Translations under genes and position numbers: made by a program
Shown here: piece after piece, positions 1 to 5,397 of the stretch
How positions within the stretch are numbered: position 1 is the first letter of the stretch
Layout: each line of letters opens with the position of its first letter
Source of the DNA: Chloroflexota bacterium
Lineage (GTDB): Bacteria; Chloroflexota; Anaerolineae; Anaerolineales; UBA11579
Reading direction: 5' to 3'
Assembly (NCBI GenBank): GCA_003250455.1
Contig: QKGK01000045.1
Coordinates: 1-7,704 of the forward strand
Length of the DNA: 7,704 nt
The notes under the pieces: generated by a model
Seen by the model: the letters and a program-made list of their open reading frames with translations, nothing else
Databases searched by the model: none
Told to the model about the DNA's origin: nothing

Positions 1-78
1 CGCTTTTTTGCGGCGATTGCGCCGCCATGCAACGATTTTTTCGGGTCCGGGTTGGTTGCTCATGTCAGAATTGTACAT
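1..78 (-). CDS. Possible N-terminal fragment of an unidentified protein, cut by the left edge
   Basis: On the minus strand an ATG at 78-76 opens a frame that stays open for 26 codons to the window edge. It reads MYNSDMSNQPGPEKIVAWRR followed by NRRKKA. A second in-frame ATG at 63-61 (MSNQPGPEK...) is an equally plausible start. A weak Shine-Dalgarno-like GGGA lies about 7 bases before the first ATG. The peptide is hydrophilic and ends in a run of basic residues, as is common just before a first membrane segment, but nothing after it is visible. Its position fits a separate gene, co-directional with and downstream of the LCP gene's terminator. No clear promoter was found between the terminator and this start. 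I do not recognise the protein, and so short an open frame could be chance. Confidence 0.35.
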   Translation of the reverse strand, partial: MYNSDMSNQPGPEKIVAWRRNRRKKA

Positions 79-142
79 GATATTCCCAAAACCGAGGGTG
101 TCCTCTGCCGTTTTAGTGATGCACCCTGAGGATAGAAAATAC

Positions 143-172
143 AAAAAACAGGAGATGCAGCGCATCTCCTGT
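143..172 (-). terminator. Rho-independent terminator of the LCP gene
   Basis: Read on the minus strand, a perfect 11-base-pair stem (ACAGGAGATGC at 148-158 against its complement at 162-172) with a 3-base loop is followed at once by a six-T tract (A-run at 143-148 on the plus strand) and further T-rich sequence. It begins about 32 bases past the LCP stop codon at 207-205. Orientation, stem strength and T-tract all fit a factor-independent terminator for leftward transcription. On the plus strand there is no T-tract after the stem, so it is probably one-directional. Confidence 0.93.
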
Positions 173-204
173 CTGTCTCGACTCAATTTAGATGAACCCT
201 GCGA

Positions 205-1623
205 TTATGGGATTTGCCACTCATTGCCGACGATCACAGCCACATCCACCGCACTGTTCGGGTCGTAGCTGTTGAAGATGCGCGTTTCCTGGATGCCCAT
301 CATATTCACCAGGTATGAAACCGTATAGGGGTTCCCGGTGTAGTCGTAGATGACAAGATCGGCATTCCCCACCTCGGTGACATTCACCTGCAGTCCTTTG
401 AGGTAGGTTTCGGTTTCCGCAGCGATACCGCCAATTGAAGAACCGTTGTAAATGCCTACATTGGCTGCTTCAGACAGCATCAGTGTGGCGGGGTCAGAGC
501 CTACCACACCCGGCCCGGTGATCCCAACCGGAGTGAAGATCTCATCCCGCAGAATGCGGATGTTTTGCGTGATCGGCTTGAGGATGTCCAGCCCATCGGG
601 TGAGTAGTCAAAAGTAACATATTCCGGCGGGGAGATCACGTATTGTTTGATTTCCTCAGCATTGATCTGCAAGGCCAGTTTCCCCAGGCTGAAGGCATCC
701 AGGAAGGGGATATTGGTCTGAATGTTCTCGGAGAAAATGTCCCAAACGCCTCTTGGGTTGGAGAAGATCATCAGCTGAATATCGCTGCGGAGCAGCTGGT
801 TGCGAATGGCCAAAACCACCTGCTGCTGACGCTGGGCGCGGGAGAAGTCGCCGTCTCCCTCGCTGCGGTTCCGGATGTAGGCCAGGGCATAAGCCCCGTC
901 CAGCACCTGACGGCCCGGTTCCAGATATTTTTCTTTGCTGGTGCCGATGAATTCCAGTTTGATCCGGGTGGGCACTTCTATCTTAACCCCGCCGACATAA
1001 TCCACAAATTGGGAAAATGCGTTGAAGTCAACCTGCGCCCAGTAATGGACGTCTATTCCCAGGAATTCTTCCACAGTCTTGACAGCCAGTTCCGGCCCGC
1101 CGCCGGGGAGCCGGTTAGCCTCTCCCAGGAAATAAGCCGTGTTGATCTTGTTTTGCCCAAACCCGGGCACATTCACCCACAGGTCCCTGGGGATGGACAG
1201 CAGCGCGGCAGTTTTCGCCACAGGGTCTATCGTGGCCAGCATCATCGTATCCGAGCGGGGCGGTCCGTTTCCGGCTTCCCAGTCCCGGTAATCCAACCCC
1301 ATGATCAGCACATTGATCCGGCTGGTAAAGTCGACTTCCGGGATGTCTTCCACATTGATTTGCCCGGAGGATGTGATGTTTTCGGTGGTGCTTCCATCTT
1401 CCGAGGTGCCGGTGTTTCCGTCAGAAATAGCGACACCACCCAGTTGGAACATGTCGGTAGTGCGGATGATATCCCGTACCACGCCGAAGGCAAAATAGGC
1501 GGTGGCTAATGCCGCCAGGATGAACCCGATCCCAATACCACGCGAAACCCAATCGGGTTTTCCGTCCGGGGTGGTGCTGGTGAAGATTTTAAATCTGTTC
1601 TTGCTTTTACTCTTTTTTTCCAT
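205..1623 (-). CDS. LCP (LytR-CpsA-Psr) family cell-wall glycopolymer transferase with C-terminal LytR_C domain
   Basis: This is a 472-residue membrane-anchored protein. A short basic cytoplasmic tail (MEKKSKSKNRFK) is followed by one membrane segment at about residues 29-49, then a Ser/Thr/Gly/acid-rich linker (about 60-98). The extracytoplasmic LCP domain spans about 101-278. Family motifs are present: NVLIMGLD (104-111), the conserved Arg/Asp of RSDTMML (123-129), SIPRD with Arg146 and Asp147, NKINTAY (158-164), YIRNR (249-253) and DFSRAQRQQ (259-267). These arginines and acidic residues bind the lipid pyrophosphate and metal in characterised members. A LytR_C domain follows at about 386-467 (NVGIYNGS...VAVIVG). 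Characterised LCP proteins move glycopolymers from undecaprenyl carriers onto peptidoglycan; the exact polymer here cannot be told. The ATG at 1623-1621 is supported by AGGAGG upstream. The gene stands alone, with its own promoter and terminator. Confidence 0.92.
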   Translation of the reverse strand: MEKKSKSKNRFKIFTSTTPDGKPDWVSRGIGIGFILAALATAYFAFGVVRDIIRTTDMFQLGGVAISDGNTGTSEDGSTTENITSSGQINVEDIPEVDFTSRINVLIMGLDYRDWEAGNGPPRSDTMMLATIDPVAKTAALLSIPRDLWVNVPGFGQNKINTAYFLGEANRLPGGGPELAVKTVEEFLGIDVHYWAQVDFNAFSQFVDYVGGVKIEVPTRIKLEFIGTSKEKYLEPGRQVLDGAYALAYIRNRSEGDGDFSRAQRQQQVVLAIRNQLLRSDIQLMIFSNPRGVWDIFSENIQTNIPFLDAFSLGKLALQINAEEIKQYVISPPEYVTFDYSPDGLDILKPITQNIRILRDEIFTPVGITGPGVVGSDPATLMLSEAANVGIYNGSSIGGIAAETETYLKGLQVNVTEVGNADLVIYDYTGNPYTVSYLVNMMGIQETRIFNSYDPNSAVDVAVIVGNEWQIP

Positions 1624-1635
1624 ATTTGATTTGTT

Positions 1636-1653
1636 CCTCCTGGGAGTCTCCCA
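1636..1653 (-). promoter_or_regulatory. LCP ribosome binding site with adjoining small hairpin
   Basis: On the minus strand AGGAGG (1641-1636) lies 12 bases before the LCP ATG, a slightly long spacing. Immediately upstream, and sharing its last base with it, is a short inverted repeat TGGGA-GAC-TCCCA (1653-1641). The stem is only 5 base pairs. It could affect access to the ribosome binding site or serve as a small operator, but it is short enough to be chance. Confidence 0.5.
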
Positions 1654-1669
1654 AGATTACAAGGCATAG

Positions 1670-1695
1670 ATTATAACATGCTTATCATCTGTCAA
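1670..1695 (-). promoter_or_regulatory. LCP gene promoter, extended -10 type with consensus -35 at short spacing
   Basis: Read on the minus strand, TTGACA (1695-1690) and TATAAT (1675-1670) both match the sigma-70/SigA consensus perfectly. The -10 is preceded by TG-T, giving the extended form TGTTATAAT. The spacer is only 14 bases (1689-1676) instead of the usual 16-18. The extended -10 may therefore do most of the work, with the TTGACA partly fortuitous. Initiation would fall near 1663, giving a leader of about 40 bases with the ribosome binding site. Confidence 0.7.
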
Positions 1696-1706
1696 TTGTC
1701 GTCATT

Positions 1707-1799
1707 TCAAGGATAGACCATTGGGTTGATCTTTTCCCCAATTTTATGTAGCAGGCAGTATTTTAACGCCAAACAAGGTAAATTTGTAAAATTTATCAT
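1707..1799 (-). CDS. Candidate 30-residue small ORF upstream of the LCP promoter
   Basis: On the minus strand an ATG at 1799-1797 is preceded, 9 bases upstream, by a strong Shine-Dalgarno GGAGG (1813-1809). It opens a 30-codon frame, MINFTNLPCLALKYCLLHKI then GEKINPMVYP, ending in TGA at 1709-1707. The stop lies 11 bases before the -35 of the LCP promoter, so it would need a promoter of its own further upstream, and I see none that is clear. The peptide has a mildly hydrophobic middle and two cysteines but no recognisable domain. The ribosome binding site is the main support; a chance ORF in A+T-rich intergenic DNA is quite possible. Confidence 0.25.
   Translation of the reverse strand: MINFTNLPCLALKYCLLHKIGEKINPMVYP
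1779..1795. promoter_or_regulatory. AT-rich perfect palindrome in the divergent intergenic region, possible operator
   Basis: TAAATTT-GTA-AAATTTA is a perfect 7-base inverted repeat around a 3-base centre. It lies about midway between the divergent LCP and ABC-F genes, about 84 bases upstream of the LCP -35 and about 120 bases upstream of the ABC-F start. It overlaps the start codon region of the possible small ORF. Spacing and symmetry fit a binding site for a dimeric regulator, but the run is only A/T outside the centre and could arise by chance. Confidence 0.25.
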
Positions 1800-1877
1800 T
1801 AGAAATTTCCTCCAGGTTCGAACTTCCAGCCCTCACAACCTGCGGTAAAATTGTCACCTGAAACCCAAGATTCTCAC

Positions 1878-1893
1878 ACCGGATGGCTCCGGT
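1878..1893 (+). promoter_or_regulatory. Leader hairpin just upstream of the ABC-F start
   Basis: ACCGGA (1878-1883), loop TGGC, TCCGGT (1888-1893) form a perfect 6-base-pair GC-rich stem with a 4-base loop, ending 20 bases before the ABC-F ATG. No T-tract follows, so it is not a terminator by itself. Some antibiotic-resistance ABC-F genes are controlled by leader attenuation, but no leader peptide with a good ribosome binding site is visible here. I record it only as a possible control structure. Confidence 0.3.
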
Positions 1894-1913
1894 AATCGAT
1901 TCAGGTAAACTGC

Positions 1914-3947
1914 ATGGCCATACTGACTGCGACAAATCTCAGTAAATCCTATCCGCCGGATGTGATCTTCTCAGGTGTGAGCCTGAGCATCCCGCAGCGC
2001 GCCAGGGTGGCGATTGTCGGCCCCAACGGGATCGGAAAGACCACGCTGCTGCGCTTGCTGGCCGGGGAAGAAAAGCCGGATACCGGCTCGATCCATCTTT
2101 CCCGCTCTGCCCGGATGGGCTACCTGCCGCAGGAAGTCCGCCACCTGGAAGGCAACACGCTCTGGGACGAATGCCTCAACGCACTGGCGGAGATCCGCTC
2201 CCAGGAAGCGCGCCTCAAAGAGATGGAACACCAGATGGCCCTCCAGCCGGACGACCAGGACCTGCTGGCAAGCTACGGCCGCCTGCAGGAACTGTTTGAG
2301 CTGGCTGGTGGCTATGTCTATGAAATGCGCATCTCCCAGGTGTTGACTGGCCTGGGATTCTCACAGGATGAATATCACATGCCGCTGGCGCATCTTTCCG
2401 GGGGACAGCGCACGCGTGCCTGGCTGGCCCGCTTGCTGCTCGCCAGCCCCGATCTGCTCATCCTGGACGAGCCGACCAACCACCTCGATATCCAGGCCGT
2501 CGAGTGGCTGGAAAGCTACCTGCGCGATTGGGACGGCGCCGCCCTGATCGTCTCTCACGACCGCTATTTCCTCGACCAGGTAGTCACCCACATTTACGAG
2601 ATGACCGGCAACGGATTCGAGACCTATCGCGGCAATTATACGCATTACGTCCACCAGCGCGAGGAGCGCTGGGAAGAGCGCCGTCAGTTCTATGATAGTG
2701 AAATTGCCCGCATGGAAAAAGACCTGGACTATATCAAAAAGAATATCGCCGGGCAGCGCGTCCAGATGGCGAAAGGCAAGCTCTCCCGTCTCAGCCGTGA
2801 GATCGAGGCGGTTGAAAAGCTCGGCTTTGATGCCGTGCGCGGCAAACAGTGGGCCAGGGTAGCGGACGAGGCAGGCGGCATTAACCGCAAACCGATGCGG
2901 GTGGACGAAGCCGCCAGCCGCCTGAGTGCCCTGCGCGTGCCCGATAATTCCTTGCAATCGATCAAGCTCACCATCCGGCCGCGCCACCGCAGCGGCAATA
3001 TCGTGCTGCGCGCTGAAGAACTTTCTGTGGGCTACCCCGGGAATCAGCTCTTTCATGTGGAAGAACTCGAACTGCGCCGCCAGGAGTGTGTCGCCCTGAT
3101 CGGTCCCAATGGCTCCGGGAAAACCACTTTCCTGCGCACCTTACTGGGTGAGCTGGAACCGCTCGCCGGGGAAATGCGCACCGGGGCCAGTCTCAAGATC
3201 GGTTACTTTGCCCAGGCGCATGAGGAGCTCAACCCGGCCAACACGCTCATTGAGGAGATCGACCGGGTGGGCACGGGCATGCTGGAGAAGGATATCCGCA
3301 ATTACCTGGGGCGCTACCTGTTCTCCGGGGAGGAGCAGTACAAAAAGATCTCTGTGCTTTCCGGCGGGGAGCGCGGCCGCCTGGCGCTGGCAAAACTGGC
3401 CCTGTTGGATGCCAATTTTCTCCTCCTGGACGAGCCCTCCAACCATCTGGATATCCCCGGTCAGGAAGTCCTCCAGCAGGTGCTTACCGATTTCGACGGC
3501 ACCATTTTGCTTGTCTCACACGACCGCTACCTGATCGATGCGCTTGCCACCCAGATCTGGCATATCGAGCAGGGCACCGGCGAGCTGGACATCTTCAAAG
3601 GCACCTTCAAGGAATATAAAGGCGTGCAGGAGGATGTGGAGGAGAAAGAGGAAATCTCTGCTGAAAAAAATTCCGCCGCATCTGCCGGGCAGACCAAAGC
3701 CCCGGGCGCGCTTTCCAAGCACCAGCGGCAGCGCATCCAGAGCCAGATCGATCAATTGGAAGACCGCATCCTGCATCTTGAAGATAAGCTGGAGGATGTC
3801 AGCAAGCAGCTGCAGAACCCGCCCAACGACCCTGATGTGATCATGCAGTTGGGCGAGGATTACGCCTACCTGGAAGCCGAACTGCAAACCTGTATGGCGG
3901 AATGGGAAGCACAGCACCATTTGTTGGGGGAGGGTGTATCGGAATGA
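1914..3947 (+). CDS. ABC-F family ribosome-associated ATPase
   Basis: This is a 677-residue cytoplasmic protein with two ATP-binding cassettes and no membrane segments, the mark of ABC-F translation factors, which bind the ribosomal E site and affect the P-site tRNA. Cassette 1 has Walker A GPNGIGKTT (36-44), signature LSGGQ (161-165), Walker B with LLILDEPTNHLD (181-192) and SHDR (214-217). Cassette 2 has GPNGSGKTT (397-405), LSGGE (482-486), FLLLDEPSNHLD (502-513) and SHDR (535-538). Both catalytic glutamates (186, 508) are present. The charged interdomain linker (about 243-362) is rather long and contains the basic stretch KKNIAGQRVQMAKGKLSRLSR (275-295). A Glu/Lys/Ala-rich tether (about 571-600) leads to a C-terminal coiled coil (about 602-665). 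The start MAILTATNLSKSY is typical; only a weak AGG lies before it. Housekeeping and antibiotic-protection roles cannot be told apart. Its TGA overlaps the next gene's ATG. Confidence 0.93.
   Translation: MAILTATNLSKSYPPDVIFSGVSLSIPQRARVAIVGPNGIGKTTLLRLLAGEEKPDTGSIHLSRSARMGYLPQEVRHLEGNTLWDECLNALAEIRSQEARLKEMEHQMALQPDDQDLLASYGRLQELFELAGGYVYEMRISQVLTGLGFSQDEYHMPLAHLSGGQRTRAWLARLLLASPDLLILDEPTNHLDIQAVEWLESYLRDWDGAALIVSHDRYFLDQVVTHIYEMTGNGFETYRGNYTHYVHQREERWEERRQFYDSEIARMEKDLDYIKKNIAGQRVQMAKGKLSRLSREIEAVEKLGFDAVRGKQWARVADEAGGINRKPMRVDEAASRLSALRVPDNSLQSIKLTIRPRHRSGNIVLRAEELSVGYPGNQLFHVEELELRRQECVALIGPNGSGKTTFLRTLLGELEPLAGEMRTGASLKIGYFAQAHEELNPANTLIEEIDRVGTGMLEKDIRNYLGRYLFSGEEQYKKISVLSGGERGRLALAKLALLDANFLLLDEPSNHLDIPGQEVLQQVLTDFDGTILLVSHDRYLIDALATQIWHIEQGTGELDIFKGTFKEYKGVQEDVEEKEEISAEKNSAASAGQTKAPGALSKHQRQRIQSQIDQLEDRILHLEDKLEDVSKQLQNPPNDPDVIMQLGEDYAYLEAELQTCMAEWEAQHHLLGEGVSE
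3926..3946 (+). promoter_or_regulatory. Ribosome binding site and ATGA overlap that set the serine dehydratase start
   Basis: Inside the last codons of the ABC-F gene, the purine block GGGGGAGGG (3926-3934) lies 9 bases before an ATG at 3944. The ABC-F stop TGA (3945-3947) shares ATGA with this start. The first residues, MISVFDLFKIGIGPSSSHT, match the usual beginning of the dehydratase family. This start is therefore preferred over an in-frame ATG at 3902, which would add 14 unrelated residues. The arrangement implies one transcript and translational coupling. Confidence 0.8.
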
Positions 3948-5331
3948 TCAGCGTGTTCGATCTGTTCAAGATCGGGATTGGCCCATCAAGCTCCCATACC
4001 GTCGGCCCCATGCGGGCCGCTCGTCTTTTTGTGGAGTCCCTTCAGCAAACGCACTACCTGGAGCAGACTGCCCGCGTCATGGTGAGGTTGTATGGCTCGC
4101 TGGCCCTCACCGGGAAAGGACATGCTACCGATAAGGCCATCCTGCTGGGGCTGATGGGCGAGAAACCGGATCAGGTAGACCCTGCTGCAGTCGCCGGTCA
4201 GGTGGACGCTGTGAGGGAGAACCACACGATTAACCTTTTTGGGTGTAAAGCCATCCATTTTGACGAATCCACCGATCTGATCTTCGAGCAGCGGGAAACG
4301 CTCCCCTTCCATATCAACGGGATGCGCTTCCAGGCTTTTGATGCCTGGGGTGAGGTGCTGTCCGACCGGGAATACTATTCTGTGGGCGGCGGGTTTGTCG
4401 TCGCGGATGATGAGATCGACTCTCTTGGAGAAGCGGGGGAGGGCCAGCCAGACTTTCCGCATCCGTTTGCCACCGCCGCCGAACTGATGCACATCTGCGA
4501 GCAGGAACAGGTCCCCATCTGGCAGGTGGTGCTGCGCAACGAGAACGCCCTCCGCCCGGAGGAGGAAACCCGGGCAGGCATCCTGCGCATTTGGGGGGTG
4601 ATGCAGGACTGCGTGACCCGCGGCTGCACCCAGACCGGAACCCTCCCCGGCGGCCTGAAGGCCTGAAGGTGGAACGGCGCGCTCCCAGGCTGTACCAAAG
4701 CCTGACCAATCGCCCCGAGCATGCCCTGCGCGACCCGCTGACCACTATGGACTGGGTCAACCTGTATGCCCTGGCCGTCAATGAAGAGAATGCCGCCGGC
4801 GGTCGTGTGGTGACTGCTCCGACCAACGGCGCGGCCGGGATCATCCCGGCGGTGCTGCAATATTACGCCAACTTTATCTCGGATTCCTCCGATGAGGGAG
4901 TGGTGCGCTTTTTCCTCACCGCCGCGGCTATCGGGATGCTCTACAAAGCGAATGCTTCCATCTCAGGGGCGGAGGTTGGCTGCCAGGGAGAGGTGGGGGT
5001 GGCCTGCTCGATGGCGGCTGCCGGGCTGGCGGAGGTGCGCGGCGGGAGCATATACCAGGTGGAGAACGCCGCTGAGATCGGTATGGAGCACAACCTTGGC
5101 CTGACCTGTGACCCGGTCAGCGGCCTGGTGCAGATCCCGTGCATCGAACGCAACGCCATGGGGGCGATCAAAGCGATCAACGCCACCCGCATCGCTCTGC
5201 GCGGCGACGGCGCTCACCACGTCTCGTTGGATACTGTCATCGCTACCATGCGCCAGACTGGCGAAGATATGAACAGCCGCTATAAGGAAACTTCGCTGGG
5301 CGGGCTGGCGGTCAATTTGGTGGAGTGCTAG
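3944..5331 (+). pseudogene. sdaA: Single-chain iron-sulfur L-serine dehydratase, frameshifted by an 8-base tandem duplication
   Basis: L-serine ammonia-lyase deaminates L-serine to pyruvate and ammonium with an oxygen-sensitive [4Fe-4S] cluster. The first frame gives the beta domain with GIGPSSSHTVGPMRAA (11-26) and YYSVGGGFV (144-152), then the start of the alpha domain from about residue 175. It stops at TGA 4664-4666 after LPGGLKA. The rest of the alpha domain continues in another frame from VERRAPRLYQSL to TAG at 5329-5331. Removing one of two adjacent GGCCTGAA copies (4652-4667) joins them as LPGGLK-VERRA, the pattern expected for the family, in a 459-residue protein; E. coli SdaA has about 454. 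In that repaired numbering Cys344, Cys386, Cys397 and the final Cys459 correspond to the cluster ligands, the last being the 'tail-in-mouth' ligand. As written, the product would be a 240-residue fragment lacking all four. A sequencing or assembly error is possible. No terminator is seen after the stop. Confidence 0.9.
4652..4667 (+). repeat. Tandem 8-base duplication causing the dehydratase frameshift
   Basis: Two exact adjacent copies of GGCCTGAA (4652-4659 and 4660-4667) are followed by GG, so the match continues 2 bases into a third unit. One copy fits the reading frame on both sides; the second adds 8 bases, shifts the frame and produces TGA at 4664-4666. This is the signature of slipped-strand duplication rather than of a homopolymer length error. 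Confidence 0.93.
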
Positions 5332-5356
5332 GGGGGAGGAAATAAGTAACTTTGAT

Positions 5357-5365
5357 TGATATAAT
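5357..5365 (+). promoter_or_regulatory. Probable extended -10 promoter of the sensor kinase
   Basis: TGATATAAT (TG-A-TATAAT) is a perfect extended -10 element placed 32 bases before the kinase ATG, so initiation would fall near 5372. The bases at the -35 position (about 5337-5342, AGGAAA) do not resemble TTGACA, which extended -10 promoters can tolerate. The same TG-N-TATAAT form appears in the LCP promoter. It lies in the 66-base gap after the dehydratase stop and would give the kinase its own transcription. Confidence 0.55.
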
Positions 5366-5386
5366 TAGCACAATCATTTGATTTCA

Positions 5387-5391
5387 AAGGA
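5387..5391 (+). promoter_or_regulatory. Ribosome binding site of the sensor kinase
   Basis: AAGGA lies 6 bases before the ATG at 5398. It fixes the start, since the basic N-terminus and first membrane segment follow directly and no earlier in-frame start is near a ribosome binding site. Confidence 0.7.
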
Positions 5392-5397
5392 TTTGCT

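Noticed and set aside
10..25. A GC-rich hairpin GCGGCG-ATTG-CGCCGC near the left edge, with T-runs on both sides
   Set aside because: The T-run on the plus strand does not follow the stem directly and the stem is only 6 base pairs. It lies in the possible minus-strand coding start, so it is not called a terminator.
8..268. A plus-strand frame whose FPKPRVSSAVLV stretch resembles the PPPKVDSAV motif of the KsgA/RsmA methyltransferase
   Set aside because: The flanking residues do not match the family, and the frame runs through the LCP terminator and into the antisense of the LCP gene. The likeness is probably chance.
643..1509. A 288-codon plus-strand open frame opposite the LCP gene
   Set aside because: It lies wholly antisense to a gene with complete LCP motifs, and its translation has no recognisable domain. 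It is best explained by codon bias in the real gene.
1812..1835. GGTTCGAAC resembling a tRNA T-loop
   Set aside because: The flanking bases do not form the 5-base T-stem on either strand, and no acceptor, D or anticodon arm was found nearby.
1744..1935. A 63-codon minus-strand frame in the LCP/ABC-F intergenic region
   Set aside because: It starts at a TTG inside the ABC-F gene without a ribosome binding site and shows no domain. The overlapping 30-codon ATG frame is better supported.
1883..1945. A 20-codon plus-strand ORF overlapping the ABC-F start, as a possible leader peptide
   Set aside because: No Shine-Dalgarno sequence precedes its ATG, which lies in the stem of the leader hairpin. 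Nothing in its sequence suggests a stalling peptide.
2361..3056. A 231-codon minus-strand open frame, and others, opposite the ABC-F gene
   Set aside because: They mirror the G/C-rich third positions of the ABC-F gene. No ribosome binding site, domain or gene-like composition supports them.
4622..4671. Programmed ribosomal frameshifting in the serine dehydratase
   Set aside because: No slippery heptamer or stimulatory structure was seen, and the exact 8-base duplication gives a simpler explanation.
5372..5383. AATCA-TT-TGATT inverted repeat near the predicted kinase transcription start
   Set aside because: A 5-base half-site in A+T-rich DNA is expected often by chance, and nothing else supports an operator.
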